Source: JBCBKZ01 sp039026975 (GTDB lineage: Bacteria; Bacteroidota; Bacteroidia; J057). From it: a DNA stretch of 26,020 nt. This document shows positions 16,313-24,953 of this stretch, piece by piece; the first letter of the stretch is position 1; each line of letters starts with the position of its first letter. Below the pieces are notes generated by a model. The model did not search any database. It was not told the DNA's origin and was given only the letters and a program-made list of their open reading frames with translations. Made by a program: the position numbers and the translations under genes. The DNA lies in contig JBCCLI010000041.1 in the NCBI GenBank assembly GCA_039026975.1, positions 1 through 26,020 of the forward strand, given 5' to 3'.

Positions 16313-16372
16313 CACTTTTCAACCCATAAAAGAGAAGGAAGTTACGAGTAAGGAAATATTTAAAGAATTCTC

Positions 16373-19300
16373 TTACAGGTTGTCTGCCAGTACACTAACC
16401 ACTTTAAAAAGCTCCTTCCCACCAGTATCCTGACGGGTGACTTCAAATACAATGACATACATACCTATGTCTGCTTTTTGGTTATCCTCATCTCTACCAT
16501 CCCAAAATAATGTTCCTTCAGTAGTGCCAGGGAGAAAATTCTGTTGGAGAATACGAATTTTCCTTCCATTTGTATCATAAATGTGTACCCTCGCATTGGC
16601 TCCCGTAAAATTGAAGTTGTAATTGATGGCTAGCACATCATCAGTTCCATCTCCATTAGGTGAGAAGGTTTCTTTAGTTAAAAACACTTCTTCATTTCCT
16701 GTTACGGCTTCTACTACTTGAGAATTTTCATATCCAGGTGTCGCAAAATTCACGGTCCTGGCAGCTGAATGCCAATTGTCTGGATCACTGGCTGATCTTC
16801 TTAGGGAAATTCTCTCAAGAGATACACCTTTATCATCCTCCAGGGTTGGGAAGTGTAAATCATCAGCATACAGGAAAATATCTAAGGCCGGAGAGACTGA
16901 GTCAGCCGCTAATATGGCTACTCCTCCCTCAGAGGCAGGGAAGGATGGGAAAGAGGCAGTCTGTAGAAATTGGGCTTCAAGAGGAGGCAGATAAGTCGCT
17001 TTCTGTACGTCTACATCTTTGCTTAGGCAGAGCAGCCTTCCAGGGAGAAACAAGAAGGATTGGTCTGTGATGGGGTCCTCATCTATCAGGATTCCATCTT
17101 CAGGGTCCAGCCTTCCTACCTTCACTGTCCTTAGGTCAATGATCTTATTGGAAGCATTATAAATCTCTACAAAATCACTTCCCCCATCCAGTGGGTCAAA
17201 CAGAATCTCATTAATGAGTATGTCACCCACCTGCGGAAGGGAAGGTAATCCTAATAATTCTGTACTTGCTAACTCATTACCGGCACAGTCTGTAATGCTC
17301 CTGAGCTGTAATTCATAGGTAATCTGATCCTGTAGAGCTTGTTCGAAGAGAAGTAGCACCTCATCAGGCATATCCTCCATAACAGATACGGCCAGGGGGA
17401 TTCCTATGCCTTGATTGATTTCATAGGCCGTAGGATTATCCAGAGAAGCTAGGTCCATAGGCTCACTAAACACAATCCTGACCGTTAGAGAGTCCACTAT
17501 TTCCAGGCTAATGACACTGGGAGCAACCTCATCTATAAAGGTGCCGAACACGCTATTTACAGCTCCCGGAGTACCCCCTATACTAGCATTAGACGCATTC
17601 CAATTGAAGGCATTATTACAATTCACAAAATCAGGATCTATCCGCTCCAAAGTGAATCCCCCATCATCCTTATCAGGGTCTCTGAACCAAGATCTTTCAT
17701 AGCTTATCTGATCTATTAGTATTCCATTCTCATCCCGTATCCTAATAGTCTCCTGGGTATTTCCAAGGCCGGGAAAGGTAGGAACACTAAGTACCTGACC
17801 CAGGGCTTGGTACTCATTAGCTATCTCTTCATCTGTTATGATCAGAAATGCTCCTGGGGTAAGCGTATATGCACCCAGTGTAGCGGTGCTACTGACATCT
17901 TCTACAGTCCATCCATCTAGGCTGATAGCTGTGGCAGAGCGGTTATACAATTCTATAAACTCACCTTCTGGCAGGCCCAGGGAAGGGACCGGATCAGTGT
18001 AAATTTCATTAATGACTATGTCAAACGGCTGTGCGCCTTTCCCAACAACCAGTGTTCTACTTTCAGTATCCGCTAATATATTTCCTGAACAATCCAATAC
18101 AGAGGAAATGCTTAGTGTATACACTACACCTGTATCCAACTGAGGAAGAGTGAGTAGAACACAGAGAAAATCAGGTCCTTCAGCTACTGCCTGAGCAGGT
18201 ACCCCTATCCCACTTATTTCATAGTTACTTACATTTTCCAGGCTAGCAGGATCCATAGCCTCATTAAAACACAATCTTACTGAGCTAGCATCCAGTAAAC
18301 TTGCACTCAGCAGCTCTGGTGCCTGGGTGTCCGGTGTCTGATCAAATACGCTATTTTGCTGTCCAGGTGTACCTCCTACACTAGCGTTTGATGCTCGCCA
18401 GTTACTTAGGGGGGCACATCCTAATTTATCAGGATTAATTAATTCCAGGCTAACTCCTCCATCATCTTTATCAGAGTCTTCATACCAGCTTCTTAAGTAC
18501 TCTACACTATCTAATAGTATGCCTGCATCAGAACGTAGCCCCAGCTCATCTCCATTATTAGATAAAGTAGGAAAGGGAGTCATTCCCACTACCGGGCCAA
18601 ATCCAGTGAAATCTGCCACATTAGTGGCACTAGTGAGAATGACATAGGCACCTGGCTCCAGGATAAAAGGAGGAATGTCTCCTACTGTAGACCCATTAGA
18701 AAGCGTATAGGCATTCAAATCCAGGAATTTCTCACTCCGATTTAATAGCTCTACAAATTCTCCCTCCGGCAGTCCCACCACAGGAGTAGGATCAGCCAAT
18801 ACCTCATTAATGATAATATCTTTAAAAGCTGCTTCCTCTAGCTGGAAAAAGGTAAAGGGTAAGCTCACGCTGACAGTCATGGTATTCCCTACTACATCAG
18901 TTATACCACTTATGCTAACCTCATAATCTATCCCACTCTGAAGGGAAGTATCCAGGCTCAGTAGCACCTCAGCGGCATTATTCTCATTGAGGATAGCCAT
19001 TCTGGGAGTACCTATCCCATTATCCACAGCATAATTAGTAGTTGTTTGGGCAGACAATTCCTGAAGGGGTTCGGAAAACAGTATGGCTAAGGAGTCTGCT
19101 GATACAGCACTTACTGATAAAGGCTCAGGGGGGGTTAGATCTTCTATCTGTTGGGTAATAGAAATATCATCAAAAATGAAATCATCCCCTCTACTTGCTG
19201 TATGCCTCACCACCAATCCAAAAAAGGAAGTGGACAGGTAAGTATCATCAGTAGCTGTCCCTTGAGACTGGAAGCTGGTGGTTCCACTTTCCTGAGCTTG

Positions 19301-19795
19301 TATCTCCCACCTCCCCTCCTCATCTCTTATTACTTGTATGAGGGCATCTAATCCTCCACCTGCAATAGGTTGTTCTCCATCAATCAAAAGCGTTTCATCA
19401 GTTCCATCTTGTCTGTAGAGGTTGATCCCGTCTGAAGAGCCTGATTCTCCTATTTCAAGAAAATAGCCATTTAAGGCTGCCGTGAGTATAGGCTGATCTG
19501 AAACCAAGTAGATTCTGGATTTATTAGACCCACTAGGGGGGAAATCCATTTGGAGGTAAAATTCCCATCTTACATTAGTAGCCAAGGTTTGGGGGGTACT
19601 TAGGTAAATTGTTTCTGTAACACTCTGGCCATTTGACTGTAACTGAGCATTTCCATTTACCCTGAAAAGTGAAATATCCCCACCCCAAACCGGATTGGCT
19701 GTAAAATCTCCATCATTAAAATCTTCTGAAAGTTGTGAGAAACCTGAAAGATATGTTAACAAAATGAATATCAGCAATATGCAGCTCTTCTTCAT
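16373..19795 (-). CDS. Large secreted protein with three lamin-tail domains and Ig-like domains
   Basis: The protein has 1140 residues with a signal peptide (residues 1-20, ending G-F-S-Q). An N-terminal lectin-like beta-sandwich (about 22-215) is followed by three tandem units, each an Ig-like domain plus a lamin-tail domain: Ig 221-316 and LTD 326-484, Ig 490-585 and LTD 591-752, Ig 757-845 and LTD 857-1025. The lamin-tail starts I-I-N-E-V-L-A-D-P, V-I-N-E-I-Y-T-D-P and L-I-N-E-I-L-F-D-P are clear. The end (1040-1140) begins F-S-P-N-G-D-G-T-D-D and resembles the FlgD-like/gliding-motility C-terminal domain found on T9SS-exported proteins, so export by T9SS is likely (inference). The role is probably structural or adhesive at the surface. 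No enzyme motif is visible. The gene ends 90 bases before ftsY and appears to have its own promoter. Confidence 0.9.
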   Translation of the reverse strand: MKKSCILLIFILLTYLSGFSQLSEDFNDGDFTANPVWGGDISLFRVNGNAQLQSNGQSVTETIYLSTPQTLATNVRWEFYLQMDFPPSGSNKSRIYLVSDQPILTAALNGYFLEIGESGSSDGINLYRQDGTDETLLIDGEQPIAGGGLDALIQVIRDEEGRWEIQAQESGTTSFQSQGTATDDTYLSTSFFGLVVRHTASRGDDFIFDDISITQQIEDLTPPEPLSVSAVSADSLAILFSEPLQELSAQTTTNYAVDNGIGTPRMAILNENNAAEVLLSLDTSLQSGIDYEVSISGITDVVGNTMTVSVSLPFTFFQLEEAAFKDIIINEVLADPTPVVGLPEGEFVELLNRSEKFLDLNAYTLSNGSTVGDIPPFILEPGAYVILTSATNVADFTGFGPVVGMTPFPTLSNNGDELGLRSDAGILLDSVEYLRSWYEDSDKDDGGVSLELINPDKLGCAPLSNWRASNASVGGTPGQQNSVFDQTPDTQAPELLSASLLDASSVRLCFNEAMDPASLENVSNYEISGIGVPAQAVAEGPDFLCVLLTLPQLDTGVVYTLSISSVLDCSGNILADTESRTLVVGKGAQPFDIVINEIYTDPVPSLGLPEGEFIELYNRSATAISLDGWTVEDVSSTATLGAYTLTPGAFLIITDEEIANEYQALGQVLSVPTFPGLGNTQETIRIRDENGILIDQISYERSWFRDPDKDDGGFTLERIDPDFVNCNNAFNWNASNASIGGTPGAVNSVFGTFIDEVAPSVISLEIVDSLTVRIVFSEPMDLASLDNPTAYEINQGIGIPLAVSVMEDMPDEVLLLFEQALQDQITYELQLRSITDCAGNELASTELLGLPSLPQVGDILINEILFDPLDGGSDFVEIYNASNKIIDLRTVKVGRLDPEDGILIDEDPITDQSFLFLPGRLLCLSKDVDVQKATYLPPLEAQFLQTASFPSFPASEGGVAILAADSVSPALDIFLYADDLHFPTLEDDKGVSLERISLRRSASDPDNWHSAARTVNFATPGYENSQVVEAVTGNEEVFLTKETFSPNGDGTDDVLAINYNFNFTGANARVHIYDTNGRKIRILQQNFLPGTTEGTLFWDGRDEDNQKADIGMYVIVFEVTRQDTGGKELFKVVSVLADNL
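16718..19135 (-). repeat. Three tandem Ig-plus-lamin-tail coding repeats
   Basis: Three units of about 265 codons each follow one another: 18344-19135, 17540-18328 and 16718-17527. Units 1 and 2 share near-identical protein motifs (G-L-P-E-G-E-F, N-R-S, D-K-D-D-G-G, N-A-S-x-G-G-T-P-G). Unit 3 is more diverged and lacks the G-L-P-E-G-E-F block. This is a protein-level internal duplication. The DNA copies have drifted. Confidence 0.75.
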
Positions 19796-19880
19796 ATGTC
19801 TATGTGGTAATTCTGGTAGTAAGAAGATCTATATGTTACGAGGATAACGATTTTACATAAAGAAATAATAAAATTATCAT

Positions 19881-19917
19881 AAAAAAGAGGAGACAATCCG
19901 AAATTTGGAATGTCTCC
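19881..19917 (-). terminator. Intrinsic terminator of the 19950-20540 gene
   Basis: Read on the minus strand, GGAGACA (19917-19911) pairs with TGTCTCC (19895-19889). An inner TCC/GGA pair follows one mismatch, and the loop is AAATTTC. After the stem comes TCTTTTTTATG, a U tract at 19886-19881. It lies 33 bases past the stop codon, the ideal place for a Rho-independent terminator, and insulates the lamin-tail gene from read-through. Confidence 0.85.
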
Positions 19918-19949
19918 TTCAAGTATACATGTAGAATTTGGGTTAACCT

Positions 19950-20540
19950 TTATCTTAGATATACCTTTTCAGTAGATAGCGTAAATACTTCTGAAGCTAC
20001 AGTAAAAGTAATTTCTCTGGCAGGTACAGAACGTAGATCATACACTTTAGAAAAGCCACCTGAGGGAGAAATCTCATCTTCTAGCAAGAGCTTATCCCCC
20101 GTATAAATAAAAACGGAAATGTCATCAGTTAGCGGACCGGCTACTGTCAACCTGAATTTCCCTTCATCTACTTTGGAGATATTAGTGGAAATAAGTTCCA
20201 TATTACCAGCGGAACTCACATTAATGGCTTTGGCTGTGGTACCACTGCCATCATAAACCACTATTTCATACTTTCCTTCCTTTACGTTTAAGAAATTGAT
20301 AGGTAGGGTAAAGCCCTTGGTTTTTTTAATGGTTTTTGAAAAGAGCCTATTCTTAAACTCATCCATTACTACGACTCTCACATTCTGTTCTTTCTGGGAT
20401 TCATAAAAAAGGTGGTACACCTGCTGTCCTGGCTCCTTCACCACTATGATGCTATTAGCGGTAGCATCTACAGGAGAAGCTGAAACAATGGTAGCTGCTG
20501 CTAGCAGTACAAGAGAGAGCATGAACACTGTCTTTTTCAT
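19950..20540 (-). CDS. Small secreted protein with two beta-sandwich repeats
   Basis: The protein has 196 residues. Residues 1-22 are a Sec signal peptide (K-K, long hydrophobic core, S-A-S). The mature part seems to be two similar beta domains of about 80 residues (31-108 and 114-194). Each has a hydrophobic strand, a turn, and strands such as V-R-V-V-V-M-D and I-S-V-F-I-Y-T. They look like T9SS sorting-tail or DUF3244-like folds without the Y-P-N-P start. No catalytic residues are evident. It is a monocistronic gene with its own terminator and a 218-base AT-rich divergent promoter region shared with rlmD. It is likely an abundant periplasmic or outer-membrane protein. Identity is unknown. 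Confidence 0.8.
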   Translation of the reverse strand: MKKTVFMLSLVLLAAATIVSASPVDATANSIIVVKEPGQQVYHLFYESQKEQNVRVVVMDEFKNRLFSKTIKKTKGFTLPINFLNVKEGKYEIVVYDGSGTTAKAINVSSAGNMELISTNISKVDEGKFRLTVAGPLTDDISVFIYTGDKLLLEDEISPSGGFSKVYDLRSVPAREITFTVASEVFTLSTEKVYLR

Positions 20541-20744
20541 AACCTAAGTGTTTGGTTGTTTATTGAGATACATCCTCAAGAAGGGGCCCATGGATTAACT
20601 TTCAAACTATCATGACACTTATTTACATTCTTTTAAATCATTAGATATTTAGTTTTATTTTTAAACATCTAACAGAAAAATATTTTTCAAGCAGGCATCC
20701 TTTCTGATTTATACTTTGTCATTTTTGAATAGGAATATTGCTTG

Positions 20745-20752
20745 TACCTTTG
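20745..20752 (+). promoter_or_regulatory. Bacteroidota promoter immediately upstream of rlmD
   Basis: TACCTTTG matches the -7 consensus TANNTTTG exactly. A TTG at 20725-20727, within a T-rich stretch, lies 17 bases upstream, near the -33 spacing expected. Transcription would begin around 20756-20759, at or just before the ATG at 20759, giving an almost leaderless mRNA. Confidence 0.6.
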
Positions 20753-20758
20753 TAGCCT

Positions 20759-22192
20759 ATGGGAAGAAGATTTATCCCTTTTCAGGCTAGTATGATCTTA
20801 GAAGATGCTGCATCTGACGGACTGGCTGTAGCCAGACACGGTGAAAGAGTCATATTTGTAGAAAGAGGGGTTCCGGGGGATACGGCTATGGTAAATGTTT
20901 TCCGGAGAAAGAAAAAGGCACTGATAGGTAAAATCCTCAGCGTAGAAGAACCCTCCTCCGATAGAATCTCTCCCCTTTGTGAACATTTCGGGGTTTGTGG
21001 TGGCTGTAAGTGGCAGATGATGCAGTACGCTGCCCAGCTAAAATGGAAACAGAAACAGGTTCATGATGCCTTCCAGCGGATAGCTAAAGTGGAGGTAAAG
21101 GACAAAAAACCCATTTTGGGCGCTGATCCCATTTATCATTATAGGAATAAGCTGGAGTTTACCTTCAGCTCTAAAGCCTGGCTCACCAGGGAGCAAATAA
21201 GCAGTGATCAAAAAATTGATCAGAGGGTCCTTGGCTACCATACCCCTAGAATTTTTGATAAAATCATTGATATAGATACTTGTCATCTACAGAGAGAAAT
21301 TATCAATGATATCCGAAACCGAACAAAGGAAATAGCTAGAGAGCTAGGGATTCCCTTTTATGATATAAGGGAACATACCGGCTTTCTAAGAAGTCTTGTA
21401 TTCAGGTCTGCAGAATATGATCAGGAGCTTATGCTGACACTCATTGTATCAGCATATAAACCCGCATGGCTAGAAGCGATCTTCTCCCGCTTAGCCTCAG
21501 AATTTCCGCAAATCAATCACTTTATCTACATAGTGAATGAGAAGCTAAATAGCTCTTATAGCGACTTGGCTTTTCATGTTTGGAGAGGGAAAAATTATGT
21601 AACTGAAAAACTGGGAAAGTATCTCTTCAAAATCAGTCCTACTTCATTTTTTCAGACTAACCCCTTTCAGGCAGAAAGGCTTTATGCCACCGTCAAACAG
21701 TTTCTCAAAGACTCTCTTCCGGAAGGAAAGAACCAGCACGAACTGATTTATGACTTATATACAGGGACAGGTAGCATTGGAATTTATGTATCAGAATTGG
21801 CTAAGTCCATTGTAGGGATAGAGTATGTGGAATCTGCAGTTAAAGATGCTTACGAAAATGCCTCCCTGAATCAGCTAACGCATTTACGTTTTCATGCAGG
21901 GGATATGAAGAAGGTGCTGGATGCGTCTTTCGTGGCGGAGCATGGAACCCCTGATGTCATCATCACTGACCCGCCTCGTGCAGGTATGGATCCTAAGGTG
22001 GTAGAGAGGGTATTGGCCCTTTCTCCTGAACATATCATCTATGTAAGTTGTAAGCCTTCTACGCAAGCCAGAGATGTAGCCCTACTGGATGAACAGTATG
22101 AGGTGCTGGCTATCCAACCAGTAGATATGTTTCCACAAACAGCTCATGTGGAGAATGTGGCATGGTTAAAAAAGCGTTCCTTGGCTGAATAG
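20759..22192 (+). CDS. rlmD: 23S rRNA (uracil-5-)-methyltransferase RlmD
   Basis: The protein is a 477-residue RlmD/RumA-type enzyme that methylates C5 of a uracil in 23S rRNA using SAM. An N-terminal TRAM domain (about 1-62) is followed by an iron-sulfur motif with Cys74, Cys80, Cys83 (C-E-H-F-G-V-C-G-G-C) and Cys175. The Rossmann SAM motif is D-L-Y-T-G-T-G-S-I-G (332-341), then D-P-P-R-A-G-M (404-410), the catalytic Cys431 in V-S-C-K-P-S-T (429-435), and Glu465 as the likely proton-removing base in A-H-V-E-N-V. The RlmD, RlmC and TrmA subfamilies are hard to separate by eye, but the iron-sulfur motif excludes TrmA. The start M-G-R-R is the family norm. Met12 is an alternative. The 3' end overlaps the convergent kinase gene by 27 bases. 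Confidence 0.92.
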   Translation: MGRRFIPFQASMILEDAASDGLAVARHGERVIFVERGVPGDTAMVNVFRRKKKALIGKILSVEEPSSDRISPLCEHFGVCGGCKWQMMQYAAQLKWKQKQVHDAFQRIAKVEVKDKKPILGADPIYHYRNKLEFTFSSKAWLTREQISSDQKIDQRVLGYHTPRIFDKIIDIDTCHLQREIINDIRNRTKEIARELGIPFYDIREHTGFLRSLVFRSAEYDQELMLTLIVSAYKPAWLEAIFSRLASEFPQINHFIYIVNEKLNSSYSDLAFHVWRGKNYVTEKLGKYLFKISPTSFFQTNPFQAERLYATVKQFLKDSLPEGKNQHELIYDLYTGTGSIGIYVSELAKSIVGIEYVESAVKDAYENASLNQLTHLRFHAGDMKKVLDASFVAEHGTPDVIITDPPRAGMDPKVVERVLALSPEHIIYVSCKPSTQARDVALLDEQYEVLAIQPVDMFPQTAHVENVAWLKKRSLAE

Positions 22193-22798
22193 GCCGTACA
22201 GTTCAGCTTTGATTTTATTAATGATGATACCCAGATGTTCTGCATCATCCTTAAAATTGAGTTGGTCTATGGAGAACTCCATTTTTTTTCCATACTGATA
22301 GCCCTCATACCAGTCATCATAGCGGACATTCAGCCTTTTAAGGTAATCTAGCCTGATAGAATCTTCATATTCTCTCCCTCTGTTCTGGATTTGGTCTACC
22401 AAGGTAGGAATACTTCCTTTAAGGTAAATGAGAAGATCCGGCGGTTTCACTAAATCAGCTATGGTCAGGAACAGCTGCTTATAGGTTTCAAAATCTCTGC
22501 CTGACATCAAGCCCATGGAGTGGAGGTTAGGGGCAAATATCTGGGCATCTTCATAGATAGTCCTATCCTGAATGACATTCTTATTTTGCTGCTGGATATC
22601 TATGATTTTCCTGAGACGGGAGTGGAGGAAAGAGACCTGAAGATTAAATGACCACCTGGGCATATCTGTATAAAAATCCATTAGGTATGGATTTTCTTCA
22701 TTGTCCTCAAACATGGTTTGAAACCCGAAATACTTGGATAACAAGATGGCGAGTGTGGTTTTTCCCGCCCCTATGTTACCGGCGATAGCAATATGCAT
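22166..22798 (-). CDS. Deoxynucleoside kinase
   Basis: The protein is a 210-residue dNK/dGK/dCK-family kinase that phosphorylates deoxynucleosides for salvage. Walker A is G-N-I-G-A-G-K-T-T (7-15), and Glu31 lies where the family has its catalytic acid. Gln54 and Phe57 fit the substrate-binding helix. D-R-T (78-80) corresponds to the family E/D-R-S motif, and the LID has R140, R142 and E145 in N-R-G-R-E-Y-E. The length is typical. Substrate choice (dA, dG, dC or dT) cannot be read by eye. The gene follows trpS after 43 bases, probably co-transcribed. Its C-terminus (G-L-F-S-Q-G-T-L-F) is encoded across the convergent end of rlmD. Confidence 0.92.
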   Translation of the reverse strand: MHIAIAGNIGAGKTTLAILLSKYFGFQTMFEDNEENPYLMDFYTDMPRWSFNLQVSFLHSRLRKIIDIQQQNKNVIQDRTIYEDAQIFAPNLHSMGLMSGRDFETYKQLFLTIADLVKPPDLLIYLKGSIPTLVDQIQNRGREYEDSIRLDYLKRLNVRYDDWYEGYQYGKKMEFSIDQLNFKDDAEHLGIIINKIKAELYGLFSQGTLF

Positions 22799-22841
22799 GA
22801 AATACTAAGATTGGGTATGAATAGGCTCTCCCATGTCTTCT

Positions 22842-23837
22842 CTACGATGAAATATACACTTTATTTTTATATCCCAATCTTTCCCGTAAGCGGTTTAGCA
22901 CGCTAGCTGCTACTTTCCTGGCTCTGTCAGACCCTTTTTGTAGTTCCTCATCTATCAGATGTTTATTCTCCATATAGTAAGTGTAGCGCTCTCTTTCCTC
23001 TTTAAAAATTTCCTTAACCAGGTCTAGTAGAGCTGTTTTAGCATGTCCATATCCATAATTCCCACCTTCATAATTTTTCCGCATTTGGGCTACTTGCTGT
23101 TCATTAGCGAGAAGTTTATACAAAGCAAATACATTACAGGTATCAGGATTTTTGGGATCTTCCATGGGAGTAGAATCCGTTACTATCTTCATCACCTGCT
23201 TCTTCAGCTTTTTATCAGGTTGGAAAATCACAATGGTATTATCCCTGGACTTACTCATTTTCTCTCCATCTATTCCAGGGATAATCATGACCGCCTCATC
23301 AATTTTAGCTTCCGGTACTACAAGAGAATCTTCTCCATAGGTATTATTCACAGCATTAGCCAGGTTACGGGTAAACTCTAAATGCTGCTTTTGATCCTTT
23401 CCCACAGGTACAATATCAGCATCATACAGTAGGATATCTGCTGCCATCAGTACCGGATACGTAAATATACCTGTGTTCACCTGCTCCATCCTGTCTGCCT
23501 TATCTTTAAATGAATGGGCCAGCTTTAGCCGGTTATAGGGCATAAAACAGGTTAGGTACCAGCTTAGCTCTGCTACTTCCGGGACATCAGACTGTCTGTA
23601 AAAAATGGTCTTGTCTGTGTCTAGGCCGCAGGCTAACCATGCGGCAGCTGTAGTGTAAGTATTTTCTTCCAGAACATTCCCCTCTCTAATAGCCGTGAGA
23701 GAGTGCATGTCTGCAATGAAGAGGAAGGAAGAATTACTAGAATCTTTAGATAATTCTATTGCAGGGAGAATAGCTCCCAAAAGGTTCCCTAGGTGGGGAA
23801 CACCTGTACTCTGAATCCCTGTTAAAATACGTGCCAT
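22842..23837 (-). CDS. trpS: Tryptophan--tRNA ligase TrpS
   Basis: The protein is a 331-residue class I aminoacyl-tRNA synthetase that charges tRNA-Trp. The HIGH-type motif is P-H-L-G-N (14-18) and the KMSKS loop is intact at 193-197 (G-E-K-M-S-K-S-R-D-N). G-V-P-H-L-G-N-L-L-G-A and D-I-V-P-V-G-K-D-Q-K-Q-H-L-E (141-154) are tryptophan-specific landmarks. The length is normal for the bacterial enzyme. The gene starts at the ATG at 23837. No tryptophan codon leader or T-box is visible in the 88 bases upstream. A TACCTTCG box (one mismatch to the -7 consensus) lies 24 bases before the ATG. The kinase gene follows 43 bases downstream. Confidence 0.95.
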   Translation of the reverse strand: MARILTGIQSTGVPHLGNLLGAILPAIELSKDSSNSSFLFIADMHSLTAIREGNVLEENTYTTAAAWLACGLDTDKTIFYRQSDVPEVAELSWYLTCFMPYNRLKLAHSFKDKADRMEQVNTGIFTYPVLMAADILLYDADIVPVGKDQKQHLEFTRNLANAVNNTYGEDSLVVPEAKIDEAVMIIPGIDGEKMSKSRDNTIVIFQPDKKLKKQVMKIVTDSTPMEDPKNPDTCNVFALYKLLANEQQVAQMRKNYEGGNYGYGHAKTALLDLVKEIFKEERERYTYYMENKHLIDEELQKGSDRARKVAASVLNRLRERLGYKNKVYISS

Positions 23838-23861
23838 AACCCTATGATGTCTTATCGAGCA

Positions 23862-23869
23862 CGAAGGTA
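23862..23869 (-). promoter_or_regulatory. Possible -7 box for trpS
   Basis: On the minus strand TACCTTCG differs from TANNTTTG at one base. It sits 24 bases before the trpS ATG, the same geometry as the ftsY box. No clear -33 TTG is found. It would give trpS a promoter separate from the TPR gene. Confidence 0.3.
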
Positions 23870-23925
23870 GGAAAAATGAAGATTAGTGAAAGGGGATAGT
23901 ACCAAAAGGTTTGCTAATCCAATCC

Positions 23926-24837
23926 CTACTTATCTGAGCTCGAAAGAAGATTAATTTGCTCTTTGGCAAACTCAGCTGTACGTTCATCTCCCTCTTTGAT
24001 CACTTTTTCATAATAAGAAATAGCTTTTGCTTTATCTCCTTTCAAGCTGTAAGCACGAGCTATATTAGCTAAGACGATATAATCCTCAGGGGCAATTTTT
24101 TCTGCCTTCAATAAATAAGAGATAGCATCATCATACTTTTCTGTCAATAGGTAGGTCACAGAAATATTCGACAGACTCTCTACATGTTCTGGGTAGAATT
24201 CAAGAATTTTTTCTGCCACTTCTCTCATATTCCCAAGGAGAGCTTTATCTCCACTTTGATAGAACTTTAGTTGGTATGTTTGGAGAACGGATAAAAACTT
24301 CTTGGCTCCACCAGCTAGTTCCTCACCTAAGGTCCATGTCCATCTATTATCATTAGTTGAGGAATGCGTAACAGTCTTCTTCAACTCCTCTGTAAATTCG
24401 TCCCAATACTTGGCTTCTGAGAGTACATGTAACTTCCCAAACCGCATGTCTAGCCTATCAGGAAATTTCTCTATCCCTTCATCAATCTTGTTAATGCCCA
24501 GCCTAAAAGGCTTTTCCAAATAGTATACCTGCCCAGTGATATATGCCTGAGTTTCTCCGCTACTATCCTGAATAGCCAAAGCATCTTCTGAACCGGTGAC
24601 ATCAGCTAGGCCTAATACTTCTTTTCTGGCTTGATTTACATAATGATTAAAATAGGCTACACATAACTCAGGGTCATATGGAGTAGTATTTTCCCATTTT
24701 TTAAGAACCTCAATTTGACCCAAAGAGTCCTTTTCTTGCAGGTACTGATTAAATTCTGAACTAAAGTCCTGACAATTTGAAGGGAAATAGAGACCTATCT
24801 GAATTAAGATGATACCCAGTAATCTTTTCATGACCAT
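23926..24837 (-). CDS. TPR-repeat secreted protein
   Basis: The protein has 303 residues. The ATG at 24837 gives M-V-M-K-R-L-L-G. The in-frame ATG at 24831 (Met3, directly before K-R) is an equally good start for the signal peptide, which ends near residue 22 (S-N-C-Q). The C-terminal third (about 205-300) has helical repeats of the TPR type. The best is I-A-R-A-Y-S-L-K-G-D-K-A-K-A-I-S-Y-Y-E-K (258-277), with a second starting around L-S-N-I-S-V-T-Y-L-L-T-E-K-Y. The middle is a helical region with D-R-L-D-M-R-F-G (127-134). It is likely a periplasmic scaffold. No partner can be named. The gene is divergent from the oxidoreductase at 24954 and lies 88 bases upstream of trpS. Confidence 0.82.
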   Translation of the reverse strand: MVMKRLLGIILIQIGLYFPSNCQDFSSEFNQYLQEKDSLGQIEVLKKWENTTPYDPELCVAYFNHYVNQARKEVLGLADVTGSEDALAIQDSSGETQAYITGQVYYLEKPFRLGINKIDEGIEKFPDRLDMRFGKLHVLSEAKYWDEFTEELKKTVTHSSTNDNRWTWTLGEELAGGAKKFLSVLQTYQLKFYQSGDKALLGNMREVAEKILEFYPEHVESLSNISVTYLLTEKYDDAISYLLKAEKIAPEDYIVLANIARAYSLKGDKAKAISYYEKVIKEGDERTAEFAKEQINLLSSSDK

Positions 24838-24953
24838 ACGGATTAGTTCTTAAGAAAGCTTATAAAAGAACAACCCAAATTGTATGAAGATATTCTCCTA
24901 GTTTTACAAATTATATAGCCCTAGACTAACTCGCACCAGGAAATCAATCACCC

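Noticed and set aside
15993..16433. Plus-strand 146-codon frame across the start of ftsY
   Set aside because: Ser/Leu-rich antisense shadow of ftsY that also covers its promoter, with no recognisable domain.
23838..23925. Tryptophan-regulated leader or T-box before trpS
   Set aside because: No run of Trp codons, no competing hairpins and no T-box sequence can be seen in this short gap.
24880..24925. TATAATTTG and TACAATTTG as -7 boxes for the TPR gene (minus strand)
   Set aside because: Both have three bases between TA and TTTG rather than two, and no TTG at a suitable distance was found.
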